Shown: positions 17,413 to 25,140 of the stretch, piece after piece | How positions within the stretch are numbered: position 1 is the stretch's first letter | Layout: the number at the start of each line of letters is the position of its first letter | Assembly (NCBI RefSeq): GCF_006716125.1 | Contig: NZ_VFOM01000001.1 | Coordinates: 496,001 to 560,000, forward strand | Length of the DNA: 64,000 nucleotides | Direction of reading: 5' to 3' | Origin: Homoserinimonas aerilata | GTDB taxonomy: Bacteria > Actinomycetota > Actinomycetes > Actinomycetales > Microbacteriaceae | Program-made: the position numbers and the translations under genes | The notes under the pieces: generated by a model | Told to the model about the DNA's origin: nothing | The model's database searches: none | What the model saw: the letters and a program-made list of their open reading frames with translations, nothing else

Positions 17413-17637
17413 GCCGAGCTGAAACTTTGGCAGCTGCACCTCGGGGAAGCTGCCCCACGACTGGGGTCGTCGCGTCATCCACCGCCTCGACGCGGCGGCC
17501 CCTCCATTCCTCCGCAGCAGTCCTGCTCGAACCTCCGCGTTTCCAGTGCACTTCGGGATGCCCTTCTCATCTTCTGCATCCCGACGTAGCGTCGCAGACG
17601 AGGCGGTGACAGGGACGACCGAACAAGGAGACAGAAA

Positions 17638-18045
17638 ATGCCCGTCATCGAAGAAGTGCTGAACACGTACCCCAAGGATCTGGGCGGAGTAGACCGCGCC
17701 AAGCTCGCGGAGTGCATCGCTGCCTGCTTGGAGTGCGCGCAAGCGTGCACCGCGTGTGCCGATGCGTGCCTGAGCGAGGACATGGTCGCGGAACTCACCA
17801 AGTGCATCCGCACCAACCTGGACTGCGCCGATCTCTGCGCCACCACGGGGGCGATCCTTTCCCGTCACACCGGCTACGACGCGAACGTCACCCGCGCAGC
17901 GCTCGAGGCGTGCCGTACCGCCTGTGCGGCCTGCGCCGACGAATGTGAGCGCCACGCCGAGATGCACGAGCACTGCCGCGTCTGCGCGGAAGCCTGCCGC
18001 CGCTGCGAGAAAGCCTGCGCAGACCTGCTCTCCTCGCTGGGCTAA
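17638..18045 (+). CDS. csp: Csp-type four-helix-bundle copper storage protein
   Basis: A 135-residue cytosolic protein with no signal peptide. It has 18 cysteines spaced every three or four residues along helices (26, 30, 33, 37, 40, 44, 56, 63, 67, 92, 96, 99, 103, 113, 116, 120, 123, 127). This is the pattern of Csp proteins (DUF326), where Cys line the core of a four-helix bundle and store many Cu(I) ions. ATG 17638 follows AAGGAGACAG. The lack of a signal suggests Csp3-like cytoplasmic storage. The 225 bases before it hold no gene. Confidence 0.9.
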   Translation: MPVIEEVLNTYPKDLGGVDRAKLAECIAACLECAQACTACADACLSEDMVAELTKCIRTNLDCADLCATTGAILSRHTGYDANVTRAALEACRTACAACADECERHAEMHEHCRVCAEACRRCEKACADLLSSLG

Positions 18046-18069
18046 GCACCTCAACGAAAGGAGCTCCAG

Positions 18070-18663
18070 ATGACCGCCTCGGAACACGAAGAACGAAACG
18101 ACGGCAGGAACACCACATCACACGACGGCACCAACACCCCCGAGAGCGCCACGGGCAGTGCTAAGGCCAAATCGGATCATGGCGACGGAAAACATCCTGG
18201 GCACGGTGGCTCAGCCAAGATGTACCTGAAGTTCGGCGCAATACTCCTCGTGAGCCTCGGGCTGATGTGGGTGCTCTCCATGTCGATGGTGCGCTCGATC
18301 GACCATTTCTACTTCAATTTGAGCAACTTCTGGATGGCGCTTCTCATGGTGGCCGCAATGGCAATCGTGATGCTGATCGGCATGTGGACCATGTTCAAAA
18401 GCACGAAGACGAACATCGCCCTGCTAGCCGGATTTGCGGTGCTGGCTGTGGGAGTCTTCGCGCTTGGGAGAACCGAGACCTTCGTGGGCAACGAACAATT
18501 CTTGCAGTCGATGATCCCCCACCACTCGCGAGCGATCCTGGTGTGCGAAGAGTCAAACATCACGGACCCAGAGATCATCGAACTGTGCGAGACCATCGTG
18601 GAGACACAGCAGGAAGAGATCAGCCAGATGGAAACAATCCTCGACCGGTACGCCTCAGAATGA
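18070..18663 (+). CDS. Membrane DUF305 protein
   Basis: A 197-residue protein with a polar, His-containing N-terminus (GDGKHPGHGG), three hydrophobic helices between about 50 and 135, and an extracytoplasmic DUF305 half-domain (NEQFLQSMIPHHSRAILVCEES, then EIIELCETIVETQQEEISQM). It differs from the lipoprotein at 15721 in having one DUF305 unit behind three helices. It closes the copper block, 24 bases after csp. Its last 9 bases overlap the convergent CDF gene. Confidence 0.82.
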   Translation: MTASEHEERNDGRNTTSHDGTNTPESATGSAKAKSDHGDGKHPGHGGSAKMYLKFGAILLVSLGLMWVLSMSMVRSIDHFYFNLSNFWMALLMVAAMAIVMLIGMWTMFKSTKTNIALLAGFAVLAVGVFALGRTETFVGNEQFLQSMIPHHSRAILVCEESNITDPEIIELCETIVETQQEEISQMETILDRYASE

Positions 18664-19374
18664 CGCAGGACCTCTCGACTGTACCGGCCGTATAGCTTCT
18701 CGTCCGTCAGCCGGGGATGAGGGAGACTGCTCCTCCTTACCCATTTCGCCTAGTACTCCGAAGGGCGATTCGACGTCACCGCGCCATGCCTCGATGCCTT
18801 CGCGGATGGCGAGCACCGCGACGACGAGTGCCGCGACGGAATCGGCCCACGCCCACCCGAACAAGCTGTTGAGCAGCAGTCCGATGAGGACGGTCCCGGA
18901 GAGGTAGATGCACAGCAGGAGTTGCTTGGCGTCAGCCATGACGCTCTTGGAGCCCAGTTCTCTCCCGGTGCGGAACTCAAACCAGGCCAGCAGCGGCATG
19001 ACGAGCAGACTCAGGGTTGCGATGCCGATGCCCAGCGGGCTGTGGTCGACCTCGACGGCCCCGGTGAGCGAGAGTACCGAGTCGATGATGACGTAGGCGG
19101 CCAGAGCGAAGAAGGCGATACCGATCGCCCGCACGGTGACCTTCTCCCAGCGTTCGGGATCCTTCCGCGTGAACTGCCAGGCCACGGCGAGGGCTGAGAG
19201 CACCTCGACGATGGAGTCGAGGCCGAAGCCGATGAGCGCGGCGGAGGAGGCCATGGTGCCGGCCCAGATCGCGACGATGGCTTCGATGACGTTGTAGCTG
19301 ATCGTGAAGCCGACGATGAAGCGAACCCGGCGGTGCAGAGTGGCGCGGCGCGTGTCGGTGAGGGCGGCGGTCAT
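18655..19374 (-). CDS. CDF-family cation exporter of the cmtR operon
   Basis: A 239-residue cation diffusion facilitator with six helices and no sizeable cytoplasmic C-terminal domain. The family metal-site pattern appears as GFGLDSIVEVLSA in helix 2 and WADSVAALVVA in helix 5. ATG 19374 overlaps the cmtR stop (ATGA), so it is co-transcribed with the Cd/Pb repressor; Cd, Zn or Pb efflux is the likely role. A deleted copy of its 3' end is at 10350-10511. Confidence 0.87.
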   Translation of the reverse strand: MTAALTDTRRATLHRRVRFIVGFTISYNVIEAIVAIWAGTMASSAALIGFGLDSIVEVLSALAVAWQFTRKDPERWEKVTVRAIGIAFFALAAYVIIDSVLSLTGAVEVDHSPLGIGIATLSLLVMPLLAWFEFRTGRELGSKSVMADAKQLLLCIYLSGTVLIGLLLNSLFGWAWADSVAALVVAVLAIREGIEAWRGDVESPFGVLGEMGKEEQSPSSPADGREAIRPVQSRGPASF

Positions 19375-19727
19375 GAGGCTACCTCCTCGCAGCAGCCGGG
19401 CACCGTGCATGCGTCGTCGAGACATGGCACGCTCTCGTCGACGGCCAGGGTGACATCGATCAGCGCCGTGAGTGCGTTCGCCAGGTGCGGATCCGCGATC
19501 TCGTAGCGCGTCTGGCGGCCTTCCGGTTCGGCCACGACGATGCCGCAGTCGCGCAGGCAGGTTAGGTGGTTGGAGACGTTCGAGCGGCTGAGGCCCAGGT
19601 CGCGTGAGAGCACGGCGGGGTAGTTCGGGCTCTCGAGCAGGGTCATGAGGATGCGAGAACGTGTCGGGTCAGCCATCGCACGGCCAAGCCTGTTCATCAC
19701 GTCGAGACGGTTGGTAATGGTCAGCAT
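19371..19727 (-). CDS. cmtR: CmtR-type ArsR-family Cd/Pb repressor, copy 2
   Basis: A 118-residue paralogue of the repressor at 3778-4137, with the same metal ligands Cys57, Cys61 (NHLTCLRDCG) and Cys102 (VPCLDDAC) and the same DNA helix (RSNVSNHL). The ATG at 19727 is chosen by alignment with copy 1; an in-frame ATG at 19742 also exists. A TATAGT box ends 6 bases before the chosen ATG, which suggests a leaderless message. It controls the coupled CDF exporter. Confidence 0.88.
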   Translation of the reverse strand: MLTITNRLDVMNRLGRAMADPTRSRILMTLLESPNYPAVLSRDLGLSRSNVSNHLTCLRDCGIVVAEPEGRQTRYEIADPHLANALTALIDVTLAVDESVPCLDDACTVPGCCEEVAS

Positions 19728-19754
19728 TCGCTGACTATACATCACGGGCTGTAT
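19720..19754 (-). promoter_or_regulatory. CmtR operator/promoter, copy 2
   Basis: The inverted repeat GTCAGC-ATTC-GCTGAC (19720-19735) spans the cmtR start codon and aligns base for base with TTCAGTGCATGCTGAA at the other cmtR. Upstream on the coding strand are TATAGT and a second dyad, ATACA-N8-TGTAT (19737-19754). The remaining space to 20087 shows no gene that I can support. Confidence 0.6.
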
Positions 19755-20087
19755 TAACTCCCAGCGGGCGGAGTTCACCGAGTTACCTTCGATACCAATT
19801 CGAGGTTCGGGGTTGAGGAACTGTATAACTCCTGGCAACTCATCGTCCACGTGAGTAGAAGCTCCGGTCCCGACGGAATGTTGCCTGTCCGATGCCGTCG
19901 CGTGGTTCCTAATCGTCGAGGATCCGACCTCCACACGGACCAGCCTGCGACGGTGAACTCCGAGTGCCATCCAGCAGCCTGGACCACGCTGGAAAATTAT
20001 CGTGCTTAGCCTGGAACGGCCATCCGGCCACCGTAGAAGTGGCCAATGTTCTCGAGCGTTCTGGGATATCCGGAACCACCCACCGAT

Positions 20088-20122
20088 GTCCCCGGAATCC
20101 TCACGGATTCCGGGGACTTTTT
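20088..20122 (+). terminator. Orphan rho-independent terminator
   Basis: A perfect 13-bp stem (starting GTCCCCGGAATCC) closes on a 4-base loop (TCAC) and is followed by TTTTT at 20118-20122. It reads in the + direction, but no + strand gene is visible between cmtR (which points away) and this site. It may end a transcript that entered from a gene now lost. Confidence 0.8.
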
Positions 20123-20219
20123 CGTTTCCGCATCCGCTGCGGAGGCCCGGCCCGCCGCGTCCTGCGCGTGCGCGCACACTCCGTACGGCTGCCGCGCGGG
20201 ACGTTCTAGACTCGGTGCC

Positions 20220-21398
20220 GTGCGGATGCTTAGCGGGGCTCGAAGGGTCGCCGATGCGTCGATCTTCGATCCGTGGCGGGCCGCCGGTTCTCTTCAGAAG
20301 AACATCGTCGGCGCGGTGTTGTTCGCCGCAGTGGCGCTCATCCCTGCGTTGGGGGCGTACGGGGTCGAGTTCGGCGACATGCCCCCGCGTCCGAGCGACC
20401 TGTTCGCGGTGCTTCTGACCCTTGCGCAATGCCTCCCCCTGGCGATGCGCGTGAATCGGCCGGGCATCAGCCTGGTGCTCGTCAGCAGCGCGTTCGCCGC
20501 TCATCAGCTGCTCGGGTACCCGCCGACCATTGCCGGGCTCGGGCTCTTCGTGGCGGTCTACTCCGTGGGCCGACACCAGCGGGAGTGGCGCGCGGTCGTC
20601 GCTGGGCTGGGCATCGTCGGGTATGTCGGGCTCGCGGTCGCGATGTCCCTTTCCGGCTCACCGGATCAGCCGTTCGATTTCGCGACCTTCTTTGTGGTCG
20701 TCGCTGCCGCCTGGGCGGTGGGTGCCGGGGCTCGGGCGTTGGCGGTTTCTCGGCTCGCCCAGCAACGACTCCTCGCCGAGGCGGCCCTCTCCGAGGAGCG
20801 GGCCCGCATCGCCCGCGAGCTGCACGACATTGTCACGCATCACGTCACGGCGATGGTGGTCCAAGCGGATGCGGCACAGTTCATCGCGCCGCCGCCATCC
20901 GGTCGGCTCGGCGAGAGCCTCGCCGCGATCAGTGGCACCGGTCGGCGTGCGCTGGGTGAGCTGCGGTACCTGCTCGGCACGATCGACCCCGGGGAGCCGG
21001 TGTCGCTTCCTCTCGCAGGCAGCGTCGAGGAGATCGTGGCCACGGCATCCTCGCTGGGGATGCCGGTGAGTCTGGTCGAGACAGGTGAGCCGCGCGAGCT
21101 GGCCGGGTCTGTGCGCCTGGCGATGTACCGCGTCGTGCAGGAGTCGCTCACCAATGCTCGGAAGCACGCACCCGGCTCGCTCAGCACTGTGAACATCCAC
21201 CATGGTACGGATGCGATCACGGTCGAGGTGATGACAGCACCGGCTTCGTCGCCGGTGCCGGGCCGATTCCGTGCCGGGCGGGGCATCCGCGGTCTTGAGG
21301 CGCGTGTCGGCCTGCTGGGTGGCGAGCTGTATGCCGGGCCCGGCACGGATGGCGGGTTCCGTGTCACCGCGCACATCCCGACGAGGAGTGAGCAATGA
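20220..21398 (+). CDS. NarL-type sensor histidine kinase
   Basis: About 392 residues: several N-terminal helices (about residues 28-165) without a large sensing loop, then the HisKA_3 dimerisation domain with the phospho-acceptor His in ARIARELHDIVTHH (about 202), then an HATPase domain (VVQESLTNARKHAPGS, GRGIRGLEARVGLLGG). GTG 20220 is chosen because TAGACT at 20207-20212 would place the transcript start at about that codon; ATG 20226 is the alternative. Its 3' end overlaps the response regulator (ATGA). The signal is unknown. Confidence 0.88.
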   Translation: MRMLSGARRVADASIFDPWRAAGSLQKNIVGAVLFAAVALIPALGAYGVEFGDMPPRPSDLFAVLLTLAQCLPLAMRVNRPGISLVLVSSAFAAHQLLGYPPTIAGLGLFVAVYSVGRHQREWRAVVAGLGIVGYVGLAVAMSLSGSPDQPFDFATFFVVVAAAWAVGAGARALAVSRLAQQRLLAEAALSEERARIARELHDIVTHHVTAMVVQADAAQFIAPPPSGRLGESLAAISGTGRRALGELRYLLGTIDPGEPVSLPLAGSVEEIVATASSLGMPVSLVETGEPRELAGSVRLAMYRVVQESLTNARKHAPGSLSTVNIHHGTDAITVEVMTAPASSPVPGRFRAGRGIRGLEARVGLLGGELYAGPGTDGGFRVTAHIPTRSEQ

Positions 21399-22153
21399 GC
21401 GTGATCCGCGTGGTTCTGGCCGACGACCAGGAATTGGTGCGCTCGGGGTTTGCGACGATCCTGTCGGCACAGCCTGACATCGAGGTCGTGGGCGAGGCGG
21501 CGAATGGGCGAGAAGCCGTGGCACTCGCGCAACGGCTTCGGCCCGACGTAGTCCTGATGGATATCAGGATGCCTCTTCTGGATGGAATCGAGGCGACGCG
21601 TGCGCTCGTCGGGCCGGGCAGTGATGGCGCGCTCAAGGTTCTGGTGCTCACCACGTTCAGTGCGGATGAGTACGTCTACGAGTCGCTCAGGGCGGGTGCC
21701 AGCGGCTATCTGCTCAAGGATGCCACCCCGGCCGATCTCATCCGCTCGGTGCGGGTTGTCGCCGCGGGGGATTCCATCGTCGATCCGGCGGTCACCGCGC
21801 GCCTCATCGGCAGTTTTGCGCAACGCGTCACCCCCGCAGCCCAGAAACTCGACGAGCGGCGAGTGTCGGATGCGCTGAGCGCGTTGACGCCACGCGAGCG
21901 TGAGGTGTTCTCGGCGCTCAGCCGGGGTCTTTCCAACGGCGAGATCGCATCCGCGTTCACTCTGAGCCCCGAGACCGTCAAAACGCATGTGTCTCGGGTG
22001 CTCACAAAACTGGGTCTGCGCGATCGGGTGCACGCGGTCGTCTTCGCGCATGAGTCCGGTCTGGTCAGCCCCGCGCAGGGCTCCGAGATCCCCCGAGCGA
22101 GCTACACGGATTCACCCCGCGCGGGTGACGACCCCGATCGCCGGCGTTCGTAG
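21395..22153 (+). CDS. NarL/LuxR-type response regulator
   Basis: 252 residues: a receiver domain with phospho-acceptor Asp56 (VVLMDIRMP), Thr in VLTTFS and Lys in GYLLKD; then a LuxR helix-turn-helix (LTPREREVFSALSRGLSNGEIA, cited only as the LTPREREV start, with TVKTHVSRVLTKL as recognition helix). It is coupled to the kinase upstream. An extended tail of about 30 residues follows the HTH. The CPBP protease 9 bases downstream may be in the same operon, a common arrangement in which the system controls its neighbour. Confidence 0.9.
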   Translation: MSVIRVVLADDQELVRSGFATILSAQPDIEVVGEAANGREAVALAQRLRPDVVLMDIRMPLLDGIEATRALVGPGSDGALKVLVLTTFSADEYVYESLRAGASGYLLKDATPADLIRSVRVVAAGDSIVDPAVTARLIGSFAQRVTPAAQKLDERRVSDALSALTPREREVFSALSRGLSNGEIASAFTLSPETVKTHVSRVLTKLGLRDRVHAVVFAHESGLVSPAQGSEIPRASYTDSPRAGDDPDRRRS

Positions 22154-22162
22154 CGTTGGAGC

Positions 22163-23032
22163 ATGACTGAACACAACATCTCCGCAACCGCGGCTCCAAC
22201 CCGTCCGTCCCTGATCTCCCGCATCGCGCGATTCCCCCTCACCTGGATGGTGGTGGGCGCCGCGAGCATCGTCGTCGTCAACGCACTCCTTCTCGCCCCG
22301 AGCAAAGCGGCAGGGCCGGTGCCCTGGGCACTCGCCCTGGGGCTGCTCGGTTCGCTGGCTGCCCCCTTTATCTACCGCGTCGTGATGCGGATGCTCGCCC
22401 GCCGTGCGGTGCCCGAGATGGCGGTTCGTCGACTCGCCGGCGAGGCCGCATTCGGTATCGCGATCGGCACCGCGTTCATAGGGATTTCGGTGCTCATCGT
22501 CGTGGCGCTGGGCGGATTCTCCTTCCACTGGTCACCGGACGACGTGCTGGGGGTGGTGGTGCCGATCATCGTGGTGAATCTGGGCGCAGCCATCGTGGAG
22601 GAGTTCGTGTTCCGGGGGCTCGTGCTGCAGGCGGTCGAGCAGCTCGGTGGTCGCTGGGTCGCCCTCGCCATCACCTCGGCGCTCTTCGGGATCATCCACC
22701 TCGGCAACCCCGGTGCGACTCTCTGGAGTGGTGTGGCCATCGCCATCCAGGCCGGGGTTCTGCTGGGCGCCGCATTCCTCTGGCGCCGCAACCTCTGGTT
22801 TGCCGTGGGAATCCACTTCGCGTGGAATGTCGGCCTCGCGCTGCTGGGTGTGTCCGTCTCGGGGCACGCCGCCGGTGGCCTGTTCACTGTCGACGTCGCC
22901 GGCCCTGCGCTGCTGACAGGCGGCGACTTCGGGCTGGAGGCATCCATCGTGCCGGTCATCCTTGGTCTGGTGTTCGCGATCCCAATGCTGGTGCTCAGCC
23001 GGCGCGCGCCTGAGGTGACGGCGCTGCGCTGA
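22163..23032 (+). CDS. CPBP-family intramembrane metalloprotease
   Basis: A 289-residue polytopic protein. The CPBP/Abi (CAAX-protease-like) motifs are complete: EE at 146-147 with Arg151 (AAIVEEFVFRGLV), His179 (FGIIHLGNP), and His218/Asn222 (GIHFAWN). These residues hold the catalytic metal within the membrane. The substrate is unknown. It follows a NarL-type two-component pair by 9 bases. Confidence 0.85.
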   Translation: MTEHNISATAAPTRPSLISRIARFPLTWMVVGAASIVVVNALLLAPSKAAGPVPWALALGLLGSLAAPFIYRVVMRMLARRAVPEMAVRRLAGEAAFGIAIGTAFIGISVLIVVALGGFSFHWSPDDVLGVVVPIIVVNLGAAIVEEFVFRGLVLQAVEQLGGRWVALAITSALFGIIHLGNPGATLWSGVAIAIQAGVLLGAAFLWRRNLWFAVGIHFAWNVGLALLGVSVSGHAAGGLFTVDVAGPALLTGGDFGLEASIVPVILGLVFAIPMLVLSRRAPEVTALR

Positions 23033-23051
23033 GTGATTCGACGCATCCGTG

Positions 23052-23116
23052 TCGCCGAATTGCCCACTTTCGCCCCAGATTCCATCGATTCAGGGCGAAA
23101 GTGGGCAATTCGGCGA
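23052..23116. repeat. 24-bp perfect inverted repeat
   Basis: Arms 23052-23075 (starting TCGCCGAATTGCCCAC) and 23093-23116 are exact reverse complements around a 17-base centre that includes ATCGAT. No T-run follows. It lies 20 bases after the CPBP stop and 40 before the nitrilase start, so it could act as a terminator, a recombination-prone palindrome or a protein site. Confidence 0.85.
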
Positions 23117-23155
23117 GGTTGGAGAACCGCAGTCCAGGGGTCGTAGGCTGGCCGC

Positions 23156-23986
23156 ATGAGCCATGACATCGAGCGGGGCGCCGACGCTGGGGTGGGTGTC
23201 GCCGTCGCACAGTTCGCGCCGGGTGACGACGTCGACGCGAATCTGGCGAGCATCCGCACCCTTGCCACGGCCGCTGCCGCTCGGGGTGCCCGGCTGATCG
23301 TGTTCCCCGAGTACTCGTCATTCTTCGTGCCGGAGCTGGGGGAGTCGACCGTCGCGGCCGCCGAGCCGCTCGACGGGCATTTCGGCGTGAGTGTCGCCGC
23401 CCTCGCGAAGGTGCTCGGGGTGTTCATCGTCGCGGGCATGGTCGAGCAGACGATGGGCGGCGACCGCGTCTACAACACGGTCGTCGCGGTGGGGCCGGCG
23501 GGCGAGCGGCTCGCCGTATACCGCAAGCTGCACCTCTATGACGCCTTCGGCCAGAAGGAGTCCGACTGGGTCGTGCCTGGCGCGGTCGAGCCGCCCGAGA
23601 CCTTCGTCGTGGATGGCCTGACGGTCGCCCTGCAGACCTGCTACGACCTGCGCTTCCCTGAGATGACGAGGCGTCTGGCGGATGCGGGGGCCGATATCGT
23701 CGCCTGCCCCAGCGAGTGGGTGCGCGGCCCGCTGAAGGAGCACCACTGGCGCACCCTCGTCACCGCCCGGGCGCTCGAGAACACGCTGTTCGTCGCGGCG
23801 GCCGACCATGCGCCACCCGTCGGCGTCGGCAACAGCATGATCGTGGACCCCATGGGAGTTGTCGTCGCGGCGATCGGCGATGGCAGCGGCGTCACCCTCA
23901 ATTGGGTGACAAGACAGCGGGTACTTGACGTGCGGGCCGTGAATCCGGCACTTCAGCTGCGCAGATTCGGGGTACAGGAGCGCTAG
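23156..23986 (+). CDS. Nitrilase-superfamily carbon-nitrogen hydrolase (omega-amidase-like)
   Basis: A 276-residue C-N hydrolase with the Glu-Lys-Cys triad: Glu52 (VFPEYS), Lys124 (YRKLHLYD) and Cys162 (QTCYDLRFPE). CYDLRFPE is typical of the Nit1/Nit2/omega-amidase branch, which hydrolyses small amides such as alpha-ketoglutaramate or deaminated glutathione. The aminotransferase at 26970-28184 belongs to a family that makes such keto-amides. ATG 23156 has no strong ribosome-binding site. Confidence 0.82.
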   Translation: MSHDIERGADAGVGVAVAQFAPGDDVDANLASIRTLATAAAARGARLIVFPEYSSFFVPELGESTVAAAEPLDGHFGVSVAALAKVLGVFIVAGMVEQTMGGDRVYNTVVAVGPAGERLAVYRKLHLYDAFGQKESDWVVPGAVEPPETFVVDGLTVALQTCYDLRFPEMTRRLADAGADIVACPSEWVRGPLKEHHWRTLVTARALENTLFVAAADHAPPVGVGNSMIVDPMGVVVAAIGDGSGVTLNWVTRQRVLDVRAVNPALQLRRFGVQER

Positions 23987-24045
23987 GAGAAGTGCTCCCG
24001 GGAACGTAGAGTATCCCTGTACAGCAGTTCGGGGGGAGCATCATC

Positions 24046-25122
24046 ATGGCGGAGCCATATCGTGTCATCGTCGTCGAGGACGACGAGGACGTCGCCTTCT
24101 ACATCAAGACGGTTCTGACGAAGCAGGGGTGCATCGTTCAGACGTTCACCGACCCGTCGTTCGCGCGTCAGGCGATGCTCCTGTATGAACCGGATGTCGT
24201 CATCACCGACATCGAGATGCCCGGCATCACCGGAATCGAACTGATCGACCAGGTGCGGGCGGTGCGCCCGGGAACGCCCGTCGTGGTCATGACGGCGCAC
24301 GTCTCGGTCGACTACGCGGTGGAGGCTCTGCGTCACAACGCCGACGAGTTCCTGACCAAGCCCATCGCATCCGCCGACCTGATCAGCATCGTGACGAGGC
24401 TGGCCAACGAGTTCCGCAATGCGAAGGCGAATGTGCGCGAGCGCGAGGTTGTTCTCGCGATCGGCGCCCACCCGGACGATGTCGAGATCGGGGTCGGCGG
24501 CATCCTGCTCGCCCACCGCGCGGCAGGCGACGCCGTGCACATCCTCACCCTCTCGCGCGGCGGCCGTGGTGGCCATGTGACGGAGCGGCAGGGCGAGGCA
24601 TTCGAGGCGGCACGGCTGCTGGACGCGACGCTGCACCTGGAGGACCTGCCCGACACGGAGATCCCCGAGGTCGACCCCACGCAGGCGCTCATCCAGAAGG
24701 TCGTCGACGAGGTTCGGCCGTCGATCGTCTACGTGCACAGCGACCACGACATGCACCAGGACCACAGGGCCGTGCACAAGGCCGCCCTGGTGGCGACCCG
24801 TGCGGTGCGATCGGTCAGCTGCTACCAGAGCGCTTCGGCGACGGTGGACTTCCGCCCCAACCGCTTCGTGAACATCGACGGCTACCTGGAGGGCAAGCTC
24901 GCGCTCGTGCAGACGCACCGCTCGCAGCTCTCCGCCAGCCGCTACCACGCGCCGGACTTCCTGGCGGCGACGGCCCGATACTGGTCGCGCTTCGGTGACG
25001 GCGCGGCTGCTGAGCCGCTTGAGATCGTGCGCGACTCCGGCGATGTGTCGAACGCCCCCGTGGATGTGGCGCAGGCGTTGCGCGCCCACCGCGAGCAGCG
25101 TGCGCGCCAGCTCGCGCAGTAG
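24046..25122 (+). CDS. Response regulator fused to a PIG-L/LmbE deacetylase
   Basis: A 358-residue two-domain protein. Residues 5-125 are a receiver: acidic pocket EDDED (11-15), phospho-acceptor Asp55 (VVITDIEMPG), Thr/Ala switch VVVMTAH and Lys105 (FLTKPI). Residues 134-350 are a PIG-L/LmbE deacetylase with the Zn site AHPDD (141-145) and HSDHDMHQDH (231-240). PIG-L enzymes remove acetyl groups from N-acetylglucosaminyl compounds such as mycothiol or PI-glycan precursors. An enzyme in place of a DNA-binding output means phosphorylation probably controls catalysis. A histidine kinase follows 18 bases later. The substrate is unknown. Confidence 0.9.
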   Translation: MAEPYRVIVVEDDEDVAFYIKTVLTKQGCIVQTFTDPSFARQAMLLYEPDVVITDIEMPGITGIELIDQVRAVRPGTPVVVMTAHVSVDYAVEALRHNADEFLTKPIASADLISIVTRLANEFRNAKANVREREVVLAIGAHPDDVEIGVGGILLAHRAAGDAVHILTLSRGGRGGHVTERQGEAFEAARLLDATLHLEDLPDTEIPEVDPTQALIQKVVDEVRPSIVYVHSDHDMHQDHRAVHKAALVATRAVRSVSCYQSASATVDFRPNRFVNIDGYLEGKLALVQTHRSQLSASRYHAPDFLAATARYWSRFGDGAAAEPLEIVRDSGDVSNAPVDVAQALRAHREQRARQLAQ

Positions 25123-25140
25123 CTGGGCGATTTTCGTGTC

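Noticed and set aside
1..20000. Transposase or integrase to explain the metal island
   Set aside because: None was found in any frame; mobility is inferred only from relics and paralogues.
19960..20087. tRNA gene before the terminator as an island attachment site
   Set aside because: No T-arm GGTTCRA, no acceptor pairing and no CCA-like end could be found.
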